DNA from: Amycolatopsis sp. MtRt-6
GTDB lineage: Bacteria > Actinomycetota > Actinomycetes > Mycobacteriales > Pseudonocardiaceae
Assembly (NCBI RefSeq): GCF_017308975.1
Contig: NZ_JADWPD010000005.1
Location: 107,254-171,253, forward strand
Reading direction: 5' to 3'
Length of the DNA: 64,000 nt
The notes below the pieces were generated by a model. The model was not told the origin of the DNA. It was given only the letters and a program-made list of their open reading frames with translations, and searched no databases. Below are positions 1 to 8,763 of the stretch, piece by piece. Each line of letters opens with the position of its first letter. The stretch's first letter is position 1. The translations under genes and the position numbers were made by a program.

Positions 1-256
1 TCTCGTCGACCTTGTCCGACACCACGTATACCGCGGCCGCACCCGGCTTCATCGCGTCGTGGACGCCGTCCGGAGGGCGGACGCTGCCCAGCATCACCGC
101 GCCGCCCTCGGGCCAGCGCAGCTCCGCGTGCGCGATGAGGTCGCCCTCGGGCACCACCAATGCCTCGGTGAAACCCAGGACGTCGACGAGGAAACGGACC
201 GCGGCCGGGGCGTCGTCGTACCGGAGAGCGGGCCAGACGTTCGGTTCGGGAGTCAT
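1..256 (-). CDS. VOC-family (glyoxalase/bleomycin-resistance fold) protein, cut by window edge
   Basis: Reading leftwards from an ATG at 256, the frame stays open to the window edge, so about 85 N-terminal residues are visible. It starts MTPEPNVWPALRYDDA and continues with the beta-alpha-beta layout of VOC proteins: a first strand with an RYDDAPAAVRFLVDVLGF helix segment, then EALVVPEGDLIAHAELRWPEGG and a VMLG strand. VOC proteins bind a metal or a small ligand between paired beta-alpha-beta-beta-beta modules; the substrate cannot be told. The upstream AraC-type gene stops four bases before this start on the same strand, so the two are probably co-transcribed and the regulator may control this gene. 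The C-terminus is outside the window. Confidence 0.8.
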   Translation of the reverse strand, partial: MTPEPNVWPALRYDDAPAAVRFLVDVLGFTEALVVPEGDLIAHAELRWPEGGAVMLGSVRPPDGVHDAMKPGAAAVYVVSDKVDE

Positions 257-260
257 GCGG

Positions 261-1055
261 TCAGCTTCGCGCCACCTCCGTCTCCTCGTCTTGGAGGAAC
301 GGGAGCTCCTCGGCGATCCACGTGCCCGGCGTGCAGCCCGCCAGCGCACGCCACTCGTTGGTCAGGTGCGCCTGGTCGTAGAACCCGCACTCCGCCGCCA
401 GCGCCGCCAGGTCCGCCCGCCCCTGCCGCAGCAGGCTCCCGGCCCGCTCGAACCGCAGCACGCGCGCCGCCTGCTTCGGCGTCAGCCCCAGCTCCGTGCG
501 GAACCGCTCGCCCAGGTGCCGCCGGCTCCAGCCGACCTCCTCGGCGAGCTCCGCGACGCGCACCTGGCCGCCGGCGCCGCGCAGCCGGCGCCACGCCTGG
601 CCCAGCTCGGGTGGCGGCACCACCGGCTCGACGGCCCGGGTGGCCAGGACGTCGTCGAGCAGCGCGAACCGCTCGCGCCAAGGCAGCTCCCGCAGCCTGT
701 CCGGCAACCAGCCGAGCCCGAAGTCGGCGAGGTCGGCCACCTCGCCGCTCAGCTCGGCCGCCGTCACGCCGAACAGCGTCCGCACGCCCAGCGGGTCGAG
801 CTCCAGCTGCAGGCCCTCCTGCACGCTGTCCTGCCGGATCAGCACCGCGCGCGTGTGGAGCCCGCCGACCAGCGCCTGCAGGCTGTGGCCGGCCATCCGC
901 ACCGGCCCGGCGAGGCTGATGACGAGCGTCACATGCCGGGACGGCAGGCCGCGGTGGACGGCCAGCGTGACGTCGTCCTGGGCATACCCGACATAGCGCG
1001 CGACCAGGGGCCGCACCACCGGGTGCGGCTCGCGAATGGCCCAGGTCACGCTCAC
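261..1055 (-). CDS. AraC-family transcriptional regulator
   Basis: Protein of about 264 residues. The C-terminal ~100 residues form the double helix-turn-helix of AraC/XylS proteins: RVAELAEEVGWSRRHLGERF for the first HTH, then LAALAAECGFYDQAHLTNEW for the second, ending in the typical CTPGTW. The N-terminal ~150 residues (VGYAQ, HVTLVISLAGP, LDPLGVRTLFG) resemble the effector-sensing half of AraC regulators. The frame is open further upstream, but homology begins near VTWAIREP, so the GTG codons at 1055 or 1049 are the likely starts; neither has a strong ribosome site. It precedes the VOC gene by 4 bases, suggesting a two-gene unit. The ligand is unknown. Confidence 0.85.
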   Translation of the reverse strand: MSVTWAIREPHPVVRPLVARYVGYAQDDVTLAVHRGLPSRHVTLVISLAGPVRMAGHSLQALVGGLHTRAVLIRQDSVQEGLQLELDPLGVRTLFGVTAAELSGEVADLADFGLGWLPDRLRELPWRERFALLDDVLATRAVEPVVPPPELGQAWRRLRGAGGQVRVAELAEEVGWSRRHLGERFRTELGLTPKQAARVLRFERAGSLLRQGRADLAALAAECGFYDQAHLTNEWRALAGCTPGTWIAEELPFLQDEETEVARS

Positions 1056-1138
1056 GAATGCCAGCGTAATCGTCACCACCGACAGTTTCCGGGTCTGATA
1101 ACACGGACGTGCGTCCCCACCGCGGAAGGAACCACCCG

Positions 1139-1393
1139 ATGACGATCCAGGAGCAGGCGCAGCAGCTGGAGCTGCTCGCCGACCAGGTGCCGACCGGCAT
1201 CGCGCTCGCCACGAAGAGCGACCTCGAAGACCTCCAGGCCCAGGTGCTGGGCCTGCTCGGGGAGACGTCCACCGCGACCGCGATCCAGGGCGCCATCCAG
1301 CTCGCTTCCCAGCAGATCGACGAGGTCGCGGCCGCGCTGGAGAACGTCCGCCTGCAGATCCGCGACGCCGCCCAGCACCACCTCCAGGGCTGA
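1139..1393 (+). CDS. Small helical (coiled-coil) protein of unknown function
   Basis: An 84-residue acidic protein starting MTIQEQAQQLELLADQ. AAGGA lies nine bases before the ATG and decides the start. The sequence is almost wholly helix-forming with heptad-like Leu/Ile/Ala spacing (QLELLADQV, LEDLQAQVLGLL, QQIDEVAAALENV) and has no cysteine, no signal peptide and no membrane segment. I do not recognise a family. It stands alone, divergent from the AraC gene and followed at once by a strong hairpin, so it is probably its own transcription unit. Confidence 0.7.
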   Translation: MTIQEQAQQLELLADQVPTGIALATKSDLEDLQAQVLGLLGETSTATAIQGAIQLASQQIDEVAAALENVRLQIRDAAQHHLQG

Positions 1394-1397
1394 AACG

Positions 1398-1439
1398 CGC
1401 CGAAGCCCTCCTCACCGGCCGGTGAGGAGGGCTTCGGCG
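1398..1439. terminator. Bidirectional terminator, perfect 21-bp-arm palindrome
   Basis: A 42-base perfect palindrome centred between 1418 and 1419, lying between the converging ends of the small coiled-coil gene (+) and ispG (-). No U-tract follows, as is usual for high-GC actinobacteria. Position and perfect symmetry support termination for both strands. Confidence 0.9.
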
Positions 1440-1446
1440 GAAGAAC

Positions 1447-2598
1447 TCAGCCGGCGGTGACCACCGGCGCACCCTCGCCGAGGGACTCGCCGGCCTCTTC
1501 GGCGATGCGCATGGCCTCTTCGATGAGCGTCTCGACGATCGCGTGCTCGGGCACGGTCTTGATGACCTCGCCCTTGACGAAGATCTGGCCCTTGCCGTTG
1601 CCCGACGCCACTCCCAGGTCGGCCTCGCGGGCCTCGCCGGGGCCGTTCACGACGCAGCCCATGACGGCCACGCGCAGCGGGATCTCCATGCCCTCGAGCC
1701 CGGCGGTGACCTGCTCGGCGAGCGTGTAGACGTCGACCTGCGCGCGCCCGCACGACGGGCACGACACGATCTCCAGCTTGCGCTGCTTGAGGTTCAGCGA
1801 CTGCAGGATCTGGATGCCGACCTTGACCTCTTCGACCGGCGGCGCGGACAGCGAGACGCGGATCGTGTCGCCGATGCCCTGGCGCAGCAGCGCGCCGAAC
1901 GCGACGGCCGACTTGATCGTGCCCTGGAACGCCGGGCCGGCCTCGGTCACGCCGAGGTGCAGCGGGTAGTCGCACTGCTCGGCGAGGATCTCGTAGGCGC
2001 GCACCATGACCACCGGGTCGTTGTGCTTCACCGAGATCTTGATGTCGTGGAAGTCGTGCTCGGCGAACAGCGACGCCTCCCACAGCGCCGACTCGGCCAG
2101 CGCCTCCGGCGTCGCCTTGCCGTACTTGTCCATGATCCGCTTGTCGAGCGAGCCGGCGTTGACGCCGATCCGGATCGGCGTGCCGTGGTCCTTCGCGGCC
2201 TGCGCGATCTCCTTGACCTGGTCGTCGAACTTCCGGATGTTGCCGGGGTTGACGCGCACCGCCGCGCAGCCGGCCTCGATCGCCGCGAAGACGTACTTCG
2301 GCTGGAAGTGGATGTCGGCGATCACCGGGATCTGCGACTTGCGCGCGATCGCGGGCAGCGCCTCGGCGTCGTCGGCCGACGGGCACGCCACGCGGACGAT
2401 GTCGCAGCCCGCGGCGGTCAGCTCGGCGATCTGCTGCAGGGTCGCATTGACGTCGGAGGTGAGCGTCGTCGTCATCGACTGGACGGAGATCGGGTGGTCG
2501 CTGCCGACACCGACCGGACCCACCTGGAGCTGGCGGGTCTTGCGGCGCTCGGAGAGAACGGGCGGGGGCAGGGCTGGCATACCGAGTGCGACGGTCAC
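1447..2598 (-). CDS. ispG: 4-hydroxy-3-methylbut-2-en-1-yl diphosphate synthase (flavodoxin-type), IspG/GcpE
   Basis: 383 residues, full length for the family. IspG converts 2-C-methylerythritol 2,4-cyclodiphosphate to HMBPP, the penultimate step of the MEP isoprenoid pathway, using a [4Fe-4S] cluster. The cluster ligands are visible: SCPSCGR gives C280 and C283, [10 protein letters not shown] gives C315, and E322 follows. The TIM-barrel half carries ADIHFQP, RVNPGN and [11 protein letters not shown]. The GTG start at 2598 gives an N-terminus (MTVALGMP) matching mycobacterial GcpE; an ATG at 2580 is the alternative. It is the last gene of dxr-rip1-ispG, and dxr supplies an earlier step of the same pathway. 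Confidence 0.98.
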   Translation of the reverse strand: MTVALGMPALPPPVLSERRKTRQLQVGPVGVGSDHPISVQSMTTTLTSDVNATLQQIAELTAAGCDIVRVACPSADDAEALPAIARKSQIPVIADIHFQPKYVFAAIEAGCAAVRVNPGNIRKFDDQVKEIAQAAKDHGTPIRIGVNAGSLDKRIMDKYGKATPEALAESALWEASLFAEHDFHDIKISVKHNDPVVMVRAYEILAEQCDYPLHLGVTEAGPAFQGTIKSAVAFGALLRQGIGDTIRVSLSAPPVEEVKVGIQILQSLNLKQRKLEIVSCPSCGRAQVDVYTLAEQVTAGLEGMEIPLRVAVMGCVVNGPGEAREADLGVASGNGKGQIFVKGEVIKTVPEHAIVETLIEEAMRIAEEAGESLGEGAPVVTAG

Positions 2599-2713
2599 GA
2601 CGTCCAGCGTACCTAGCCCTACCGGGCCGCCTTCACCATGTCAACCGTCACGGTGAGCAACATTACGGCCGGGGTGAGCGGCCGCCGGCGGGCCGCCACC
2701 CCACCGTGGAACC
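2599..2713. other. Gap between rip1 and ispG with a decayed copy of the rip1 3' end
   Basis: On the minus strand 2619-2670 encodes [16 protein letters not shown] followed by a stop. This resembles the last residues of the adjacent protease, AVTLLTVTADIVNPIR, followed by its stop. It looks like an old short tandem duplication of the rip1 tail. No start codon or independent gene is evident in the gap. Confidence 0.4.
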
Positions 2714-3934
2714 TCATGGGCCGATCCGGATCGGGTTGACGATGTCGGCGGTCACCGTGAGTAGCGTCACCGCGCCGCCGATGAGCACCAGGACCATGGT
2801 GATGCCGGACAGCTTCGTGTAGTCGACGGGACCGGCGGCCGCCTTGCCCCGCCGGGCCCGGATCCAGTCGCGGACGCGCTCGTACCAGACCACCGCGATG
2901 TGCCCGCCGTCCAGCGGCAGCAGCGGCAGCAGGTTGAACACGCCGATGAAGAAGTTCAGGCTGGCCAGCAGGAAGAAGAACAGCACCCAGATGCCCTGCT
3001 CGACGGCCTCGCCGCCGATCCGGCTCGCGCCGACGACGCTGACCGGCGTGTTCGGGTCGCGTTCGCCGCCGAAGATCGCGGTGACGACGGCGGGGATGCG
3101 CTCCGGGAACTCGATGAGCCGCTGCGCCGTCTCGGCGAACATCGTACCGGTGAAGCTGAACGTGGCGCCGATCGCGGCGACCGGGCCGTACTGCGTGGTC
3201 ACCGACGGCGGCTGGGGCGAGGCGCCGATCATCCCGACCTCCTTGACCCCGGAGGGGGACCAGCGCTGCACCTTCGGCACGTCGACGACGAGCCAGAGCT
3301 GCTGGTTGCCGCGCTGCACCTCGAACACCGTCCGGCCGCTGGTGGCCTGCACGGCGGTGAGCATCTCCTCCCAGGACGCGACCGGCTTCCCGCCGACCGC
3401 GAGAACCTTGTCGCCGGCCTGCAGCCCGGCCGTCTTCGCCGGCGTCAGCGCCCCCGGCGGGCAGGTGGAGTTTGCGGCCTGTTCCTTCGTCGTCGTCGAG
3501 ACGGCGCAGGAGGTCGAGGCCAGCACCGGCTGGACCGGGTCGGCGGCCGCCAGGTTCGGCAGGCCCATGGTCACGGCCATCAGGTAGAGGACCACGAAGC
3601 CCAGGATGAAGTGGGTGATCGACCCGGCCGACATCACGACGGTGCGCTTCCAGGTCTTGAACCGCCACATCGCGCGCGGCGCCTCGTCCGGGGTGACCTC
3701 GTCGAGCGCGGTCATGCCGGCGATGTCGCAGAACCCGCCGAGCGGGATCCACTTCAGGCCGTACTCGGTCTCACCGCGGCGCCAGGAGAACACCGTGGGC
3801 CCGAAGCCCACGAAGTACCGGCGGACCTTCATGCCGAAGGCCTTCGCGGTGAGCATGTGGCCTGCTTCGTGCAGTGCGACGGAGACGCAGATCCCCAGCG
3901 CGAAGAGCACCACACCGATGATGTAGGCGAGCAC
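2714..3934 (-). CDS. rip1: Site-2 family intramembrane zinc metalloprotease (RseP/Rip1 type, M50)
   Basis: 406 residues. The first membrane helix carries the zinc-binding HEAGH (H22, E23, H26) and the penultimate helix carries NLLPLLPLDGGH, whose D342 is the third ligand. Between them are a PDZ-like region (about 163-222: GLQAGDKVLAVGGKPV) and further membrane segments. In mycobacteria Rip1 cleaves anti-sigma factors within the membrane; that role is inferred here from orthology and from the conserved dxr-rip1-ispG order. The start is GTG at 3934, three bases after the dxr stop, so translation is likely coupled. Confidence 0.95.
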   Translation of the reverse strand: MLAYIIGVVLFALGICVSVALHEAGHMLTAKAFGMKVRRYFVGFGPTVFSWRRGETEYGLKWIPLGGFCDIAGMTALDEVTPDEAPRAMWRFKTWKRTVVMSAGSITHFILGFVVLYLMAVTMGLPNLAAADPVQPVLASTSCAVSTTTKEQAANSTCPPGALTPAKTAGLQAGDKVLAVGGKPVASWEEMLTAVQATSGRTVFEVQRGNQQLWLVVDVPKVQRWSPSGVKEVGMIGASPQPPSVTTQYGPVAAIGATFSFTGTMFAETAQRLIEFPERIPAVVTAIFGGERDPNTPVSVVGASRIGGEAVEQGIWVLFFFLLASLNFFIGVFNLLPLLPLDGGHIAVVWYERVRDWIRARRGKAAAGPVDYTKLSGITMVLVLIGGAVTLLTVTADIVNPIRIGP

Positions 3935-3937
3935 CCG

Positions 3938-5140
3938 CTACTTCCCCTCGATGATCGAACCGGCCCGCGCGCGAGCCCAGCGCTCGGCGGCGAGAACGTC
4001 TTCGACGTCACGCGGTTCGCGACGCCATTCGTCGGCGGCTCCCACCACCTCGGAAACAGTGTCCACTATCGACGTGAAGCTGGTGTTCTGCGCGAGGAAG
4101 GCGGACACGAGCTCCTCGTTCGCGGCGTTGTAGACCGCGGGCAGGCAGCCGCCTGCGCTGCCGCAGTGGCGGGCCAGCTCGACCGAGGGGAACGCCTCGT
4201 TGTCCAGCGGCTCGAACGTCCAGGTCGCGGCGGTGTCCCAGGTGCAGGCGGAGGCGGCGCCGGGAACGCGGTCGGGCCAGTGCAGCGCGAGCGCGATCGG
4301 CAGCCGCATGTCGGGCGGGCTGGCCTGGGCGATCGTCGAGCCGTCGGTGAAGGTCACCATCGAGTGAACGATCGACTGCGGGTGCACGGTGACGTCGATC
4401 TTTTCCGGCGCGATGTCGAAGAGGAGGGCCGCCTCGATCAGCTCGAGGCCCTTGTTGACCAGGGTGGCGGAGTTGATCGTGATGAGCGGGCCCATGGACC
4501 AGGTGGGGTGCGCCATCGCCTGCTCGACGGTGACGCCGGCCAGCTCCGCGCGCTTGCGGCCGCGGAACGGGCCGCCGGAAGCGGTGAGGACGAGCCGCGC
4601 GACTTCGTTTTCTTTCCCGGCCCGCAGCGCCTGCGCGATGGCGGAGTGCTCGGAGTCGACCGGGACCAGCTGACCGGGCTTGGCGGCGGCGAGCACGAGC
4701 GGCCCACCGGCGATCAGGGACTCCTTGTTCGCGAGGGCGAGGGTGGCGCCGGTGGCGAGCGCCTTGAGCGTCGGCTCGAGGCCCCGGGAGCCGGGGAGCG
4801 CGTTGAGAACGGTGTCCGTTTTCACCGAGTCGATCAGTTCGGTGACGGCGTCGGAGCCGGCGAAGAGCCGCGGGAGCTTGAACTCGCCCTGGGCGTACCC
4901 CCGCTTCTGCGCCTCGGCGTACAGCGCGAGCTGCACGTCTTCGGCGGCCGTGGCCTTGGTCACGGCGACGGCCTCGACCCCGTGGGCGATGGCCTGCGCG
5001 GCGAGCGCGGCCGGATCGGCCCCACCGGCGGCGATCCCGGCCACCCGGAACAGGTGCGGGTTGCGCGCGGCGACGTCGAGGGCCTGCACACCGATGGACC
5101 CGGTCGAGCCGAGCACGAGAACGCTTCGCGAGGTAGTCAT
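3938..5140 (-). CDS. dxr: 1-deoxy-D-xylulose-5-phosphate reductoisomerase
   Basis: 400 residues, the usual length. Dxr rearranges and reduces DXP to 2-C-methyl-D-erythritol 4-phosphate with NADPH, the first committed MEP step. The NADPH loop GSTGSIG is at 11-17, the ANKES substrate segment near 137-141, and the metal/substrate motif VDSEHSA at 161-167 (D162, E164); TASGGPF follows. The ATG at 5140 has no strong ribosome site, but homology starts right after it. It heads the dxr-rip1-ispG operon. Confidence 0.98.
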   Translation of the reverse strand: MTTSRSVLVLGSTGSIGVQALDVAARNPHLFRVAGIAAGGADPAALAAQAIAHGVEAVAVTKATAAEDVQLALYAEAQKRGYAQGEFKLPRLFAGSDAVTELIDSVKTDTVLNALPGSRGLEPTLKALATGATLALANKESLIAGGPLVLAAAKPGQLVPVDSEHSAIAQALRAGKENEVARLVLTASGGPFRGRKRAELAGVTVEQAMAHPTWSMGPLITINSATLVNKGLELIEAALLFDIAPEKIDVTVHPQSIVHSMVTFTDGSTIAQASPPDMRLPIALALHWPDRVPGAASACTWDTAATWTFEPLDNEAFPSVELARHCGSAGGCLPAVYNAANEELVSAFLAQNTSFTSIVDTVSEVVGAADEWRREPRDVEDVLAAERWARARAGSIIEGK

Positions 5141-5234
5141 CGCCGGTCATTGTCGCGCGGGCCGTCTCCGCGGCGCACCCGGAGGTGTGGGATCATCGGC
5201 GGGTCCGAGGTTCACGGGGTTTGAGGAGTTCATC

Positions 5235-5492
5235 GTGGCAGGCAAGGCGGTCGAGAAGAGGCGGCCCGAGGTCGACCCGCGCGACGAGCCGTCCGCGGCC
5301 TGGGGCTGGCACGGCTCGTTCCCGAAGGCCACCCGCATCGCCGGCTGGGTCAGCGCGATCATCCTGCTGGTGATGATCAAGGGCAACCACGAGAACAACA
5401 CCGAGAACGTGTGGCTCATCGGCCTGTCGGCGTTCCTCGTGCTGCTGCTGGTGCTGGACATCCGCAAGCAGCGCACGGCCTGGCGCAAGTAG
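5235..5492 (+). CDS. DUF2631-type small membrane protein
   Basis: 85 residues from a GTG at 5235 preceded by GAGGAG. The basic N-terminus (KAVEKRRPEVDPRDEPSAAWGWHGSFP) is followed by two hydrophobic helices, RIAGWVSAIILLVMI and VWLIGLSAFLVLLLVLDI, with a short hydrophilic NHENNTEN loop, and a basic end. This matches the actinobacterial DUF2631 family, often found next to dxr. Function is unknown; a cytoplasmic-membrane location is inferred from the helices. It is divergent from dxr with a gap of about 95 bases that must hold both promoters. Confidence 0.8.
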   Translation: MAGKAVEKRRPEVDPRDEPSAAWGWHGSFPKATRIAGWVSAIILLVMIKGNHENNTENVWLIGLSAFLVLLLVLDIRKQRTAWRK

Positions 5493-5517
5493 TCGGTTTT
5501 TCGCTAACGTCCCCGGC

Positions 5518-6177
5518 ATGAAGCTGCGCTGGGGACTGGCTGTGTTGTCCGTTTTGGGTGCCCTGGTGGCGGCTCCGGCACCGGCCTCGGCGTCGGCGCC
5601 GCTGGTCCGGTGCGAGTTCACGCCCACCCCGGACAACCCGGCTGCGCGGCCGGTGGTGCGTCCGTTGCCTTTCGCGTTGACCCGCGGGACTGTCGATGTG
5701 ACGTTCCGGTTCAACTACGGACCGGTGACCGTGCGGCTGGATCGTGGTGGGGCTGCGCCTTGTGCGGTGCACAACATGGTTTCGCTGGTTCTGCAGCGGT
5801 TCTATGACCGGTCCCAGTGCTGGCGGCTGACCAACTCTTCGCGGCTTGGTGTTCTTCAGTGTGGGGACATCTATGAGGTGGAGAAGGGTGGGCCGGGGTA
5901 TCGCTTCCCGGACGAGGTCTCGGGTTCCGAGACGTACCCGCGGGGGACTATTGCGATGGGGAACCAGGGGCCGGGGACGAATGGGTCGGAGTTCTTCATC
6001 GTGCACTCGTTCGCGAACATCCCGGCGAACTACTCCGTGATGGGGCGGGTGGTTCGGGGGATGTCGGCTCTTGATCGGATGGTGGCGGACGGGATCATTC
6101 CTACCGATCCGAATGGGCCGCTGGACGGGGCGCCGGCGAAGCCGGTGAAGATCCAGCGAGCCACGGTCGGCTGGTAG
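5518..6177 (+). CDS. Secreted cyclophilin-type peptidyl-prolyl cis-trans isomerase
   Basis: 219 residues with a Sec signal peptide (MKLRWG, hydrophobic core LAVLSVLGALVA, cleavage near APASASA). The cyclophilin fold follows: VTFRFNYGPVTVRL, a CAVHNMVSLV helix, GYRFPDE, then the signature GTIAMGNQGPGTNGSEFFIV. Cyclophilins speed proline isomerisation during folding; this one should act outside the membrane. It follows the DUF2631 gene by 25 bases on the same strand. Its 3' half uses noticeably more non-C third positions (GGT, GTT, GGG) than the neighbours, which suggests a somewhat different codon history. Confidence 0.9.
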   Translation: MKLRWGLAVLSVLGALVAAPAPASASAPLVRCEFTPTPDNPAARPVVRPLPFALTRGTVDVTFRFNYGPVTVRLDRGGAAPCAVHNMVSLVLQRFYDRSQCWRLTNSSRLGVLQCGDIYEVEKGGPGYRFPDEVSGSETYPRGTIAMGNQGPGTNGSEFFIVHSFANIPANYSVMGRVVRGMSALDRMVADGIIPTDPNGPLDGAPAKPVKIQRATVGW

Positions 6178-6179
6178 AC

Positions 6180-6650
6180 CTACCGCCAGGTCGCCAGCCG
6201 CTCCGGATTCGTTTCGATGCGTTCGAGAATGTCCCGGGCCTCCGGTTCGTACTCGCCGCCGAACTCCGCGTAGCGGGTCCACAGACCTTCGCGGGCCCGC
6301 TCCCGGCACTGATCCCCCAGCACCTCGTTGCCCCGCGCCCGCGCTTCACGGTCGGACTCACCGGAGACCAGCTGGAAAAGCAATTCCAAGACTTCCAGCT
6401 TGGCAGCCTTCGAGACGCCTTCCGAAAGTGCGGCCATCAGAACCGAGACCACGGCAGGCGCCGCCTCGAACAACTGCCCTTGGACCACCACCACGTTCTC
6501 GAGGCGCCAGTAGCAGGATTTCGCTTCTTCTCGGGTAGTCGCGCCGAGAAGTCCGACCAGGCTCGCCGGAACCTCACTCGAACGGTCCCCCATCACCGGC
6601 AAGGCCGACCAGTCGACGCGATCGACCTCGCGGCCCGCGAGTCCATTCAC
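6180..6650 (-). CDS. Unrecognised helical protein, possibly HEAT-like
   Basis: 156 residues from a GTG at 6650 that overlaps the preceding stop by four bases (GTGA), so its translation is coupled to the truncated SUKH gene. It is mostly helical with repeated Leu/Val-rich segments (AAPAVVSVLMAALSEG, LEVLELLFQLVSGES, RERAREGLWTRYAEFG), resembling HEAT-like scaffolds seen in some polymorphic-toxin immunity proteins, but I do not recognise a family. There is no signal peptide or membrane segment. It converges on the cyclophilin gene with a two-base gap. Confidence 0.6.
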   Translation of the reverse strand: MNGLAGREVDRVDWSALPVMGDRSSEVPASLVGLLGATTREEAKSCYWRLENVVVVQGQLFEAAPAVVSVLMAALSEGVSKAAKLEVLELLFQLVSGESDREARARGNEVLGDQCRERAREGLWTRYAEFGGEYEPEARDILERIETNPERLATWR

Positions 6651-6874
6651 CCGGCTTCCCCGAATCCGTTCAGTTGAGCGCGCAGTTCGTCACACAGAAA
6701 ATCCCAGAACCCTCCGATGTCCGGGGCGACAACGGTGACATCTCCTCCGTCGCACGGCGCCCCTCGCCCGACGAACGATCCGTCGGCCATTCGATAGACG
6801 CCGCGGCCACTCTCGCTCAGCGCGAACAAGGCTCCGCCACCGTCCGAGCCGAAGACGACGATGCGGTCCTCCAT
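6647..6874 (-). pseudogene. C-terminal remnant of a SUKH (SMI1/KNR4) immunity-type protein
   Basis: From an ATG at 6874 (GGAAG twelve bases upstream) the frame encodes 75 residues starting MEDRIVVFGSDGGGALFALS and ending GGFWDFLCDELRAQLNGF. That is the end of SMI1/KNR4-fold proteins, which usually have 130-190 residues and in bacteria often serve as toxin-immunity proteins. The N-terminal half is absent, because the MFS gene ends only 26 bases upstream. It may still be translated, as the reading frame is clean and its stop overlaps the next start. Whether the short protein folds is unknown. Confidence 0.6.
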
Positions 6875-6900
6875 CCGGCACCCGGCTTCCGAAACTACCT

Positions 6901-8670
6901 TCAGCGTTCCCTGGAAGGCGACACCAATTCGCTCGGCCCGCCGCTCGACTCCCCGGCCACCGCGGCCAGTTCCTCGCCCGCCGACTCGGCGTCCGCCGGG
7001 CGGGCGTCCTTTGTCAGCAACGACGCCACCGCGCCGATCAGGCACACCACGATCGCGAAGCCGAACGCCACCGCCAAACCCGACTGGAACGGGCCCGAAA
7101 TCAGGTTCGGGAAGAAGCTGCGGCCCGTCAGGAACGACGCCTGGTCCGGCGGGAGCGACGACAGCTGACCGCCCAGGAGCTGCTGGATCGGGTTGTAGCC
7201 CAGGAATGCCGCGAACAGCACCGCCACCGCCGGGAGGTTGGCGATCTGCGCCGCCGACGCCGCGGGAACGCCGTGTTCGATCAGGCCCGCGCTCATCGTG
7301 GACGGCAGGCTCGACGACAGGCCCGCGATGATCAAGCTGAAGAAGAAGCCGATGGACAGGACCATCGCCGCGTTCTGGAACGTTGTCATCATGCCCGCGC
7401 CGGAACCTCGGGCGTCCGCCGGGAGGCTGTTCATCACCTCCGCGCGGTTCGGGGAGGCGAACATGCCCATGCCGATTCCGTTCAGCAACAGGATCGTCGC
7501 GAACGCCCAGTAGTCGAAGTTCACCGGCAGGAGGATCAGCAGCAGGAACGTCACCGCCGTGATGAACAGGCCGCCGGAGGCGAGGAGGCGGCTGCCGATG
7601 CGGTCGGACAGGACGCCCGACGCCGGCGCCGACACCAGGAAGCCGATCGTCATCGGGAGCATGTAGATGCCCGCCCACAGCGGTGTCTGCTCGAACGTGT
7701 AGCCGTGCTGGGGCAGCCAGATGCCCTGCAGCCAGATGATCAGGATGAACTGCAGCCCGCCGCGGCCGAGCGACGCCGTCAGGTTCGCGACGTTGCCCCA
7801 GGTGAACGAACGGATCCGGAACAGCGACATGCGGAACAGCGGGTTGTCCACCTTCGACTCGATGATCACGAACGCCACCAGCACCGCGATCCCGCCGATC
7901 AGGCAGCTCAGCACGAACGGGCTGCCCCAGCCGGTCGGCGACGAGCCGTACGGCTGGATGCCGTAGGTGATGCCGATCAGCACCGCGATCAGGCCGACCG
8001 CGAAGGTGATGTTGCCCCACCAGTCCATCCGCGCGTGCTTGCGGACGCCGGTGTCGTGCAGCTTGAGGTACGCCCAGACCGTGCCGATCACGCCGAACGG
8101 CACCGACACGAGGAAGATCAGGTTCCAGTCGACCGGCGCGAGCACGCCGCCGACGACCAGGCCGAGGAACGAGCCCGCGATCGCCGCGACGCCGTTCATG
8201 CCGAGCGCGAGCCCGCGCTGGTTGGCCGGGAAGGCGTCGGTGAGGATCGCCGAGGAGTTCGCCATCAGGAAGGCGCCGCCGACGCCCTGCACGATCCGCC
8301 AGCCGATCAGCCACAACGCGGCCGCGTCGCCGTCGAACCACGTGATGGCCAGCATGATCGACGAAACCGTGAACACCGCGAAGCCGAGGTTGTACATCCT
8401 CGCGCGGCCGTACATGTCGCCGAGCCTGCCGAAGCTCACCACGAGCACCGCGGTGACCACGAGAAAGCCCATGATCATCCACAGCAGGTAGCTCGTGTTG
8501 GCCGGTTCCAGGGGGTTGATGCCGATGCCCTTGAAGATGTCGGGCAGCGCGATCAGCACGATCGAGGAGTTGATCGTGGCGATCAGCATGCCCAGCGTCG
8601 TGTTGGACAGCGCGATCCACTTGTACCGCGGCCCCAGTTCCGCGATCGAATACGTCCGGCGTTCCGCCAC
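6901..8670 (-). CDS. MFS drug exporter, DHA2 (14-TMS) type
   Basis: 589 residues with 14 predicted membrane segments. After a short N-terminus ending KWIALSNTTLGMLIATINSS, the proline-containing motif IVLIALPDIF matches the DHA2 drug:H+ antiporter signature. Motif A appears as GRLGDMYGRARMY and motif C-like sequence as GVAAIAGSFLGLVVGGVLAP. The acidic, Ala/Gly-rich tail (ADAESAGEELAAVAGESSGG) is cytoplasmic. The likely role is efflux of a hydrophobic compound. A perfect inverted repeat about 27 bases upstream may be the operator; no dedicated regulator sits beside it. Confidence 0.9.
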   Translation of the reverse strand: MAERRTYSIAELGPRYKWIALSNTTLGMLIATINSSIVLIALPDIFKGIGINPLEPANTSYLLWMIMGFLVVTAVLVVSFGRLGDMYGRARMYNLGFAVFTVSSIMLAITWFDGDAAALWLIGWRIVQGVGGAFLMANSSAILTDAFPANQRGLALGMNGVAAIAGSFLGLVVGGVLAPVDWNLIFLVSVPFGVIGTVWAYLKLHDTGVRKHARMDWWGNITFAVGLIAVLIGITYGIQPYGSSPTGWGSPFVLSCLIGGIAVLVAFVIIESKVDNPLFRMSLFRIRSFTWGNVANLTASLGRGGLQFILIIWLQGIWLPQHGYTFEQTPLWAGIYMLPMTIGFLVSAPASGVLSDRIGSRLLASGGLFITAVTFLLLILLPVNFDYWAFATILLLNGIGMGMFASPNRAEVMNSLPADARGSGAGMMTTFQNAAMVLSIGFFFSLIIAGLSSSLPSTMSAGLIEHGVPAASAAQIANLPAVAVLFAAFLGYNPIQQLLGGQLSSLPPDQASFLTGRSFFPNLISGPFQSGLAVAFGFAIVVCLIGAVASLLTKDARPADAESAGEELAAVAGESSGGPSELVSPSRER

Positions 8671-8697
8671 TGTGCAGCCCTTCTGCTCGCCAGTCCC

Positions 8698-8710
8698 TTA
8701 GCTAGGCTAA
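8698..8710. promoter_or_regulatory. Inverted repeat TTAGC-TAG-GCTAA upstream of the DHA2 exporter
   Basis: A perfect 5-bp-arm inverted repeat 27 bases upstream of the MFS start. It resembles a degenerate iron box or a TetR/MarR operator half-site pair, and its position fits a promoter-overlapping operator. The binding protein is unknown. Confidence 0.4.
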
Positions 8711-8763
8711 GCAACTTGCTTGCGTATGGCAACCAACAGCGCGAAACGCATGGGAGAGCGTGG

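Noticed and set aside
2900..5224. 774-codon plus-strand open frame
   Set aside because: It is antisense to rip1 and dxr, is rich in Arg/Gly/Asp with no domain, and is explained by high GC in the mirror frame of real genes.
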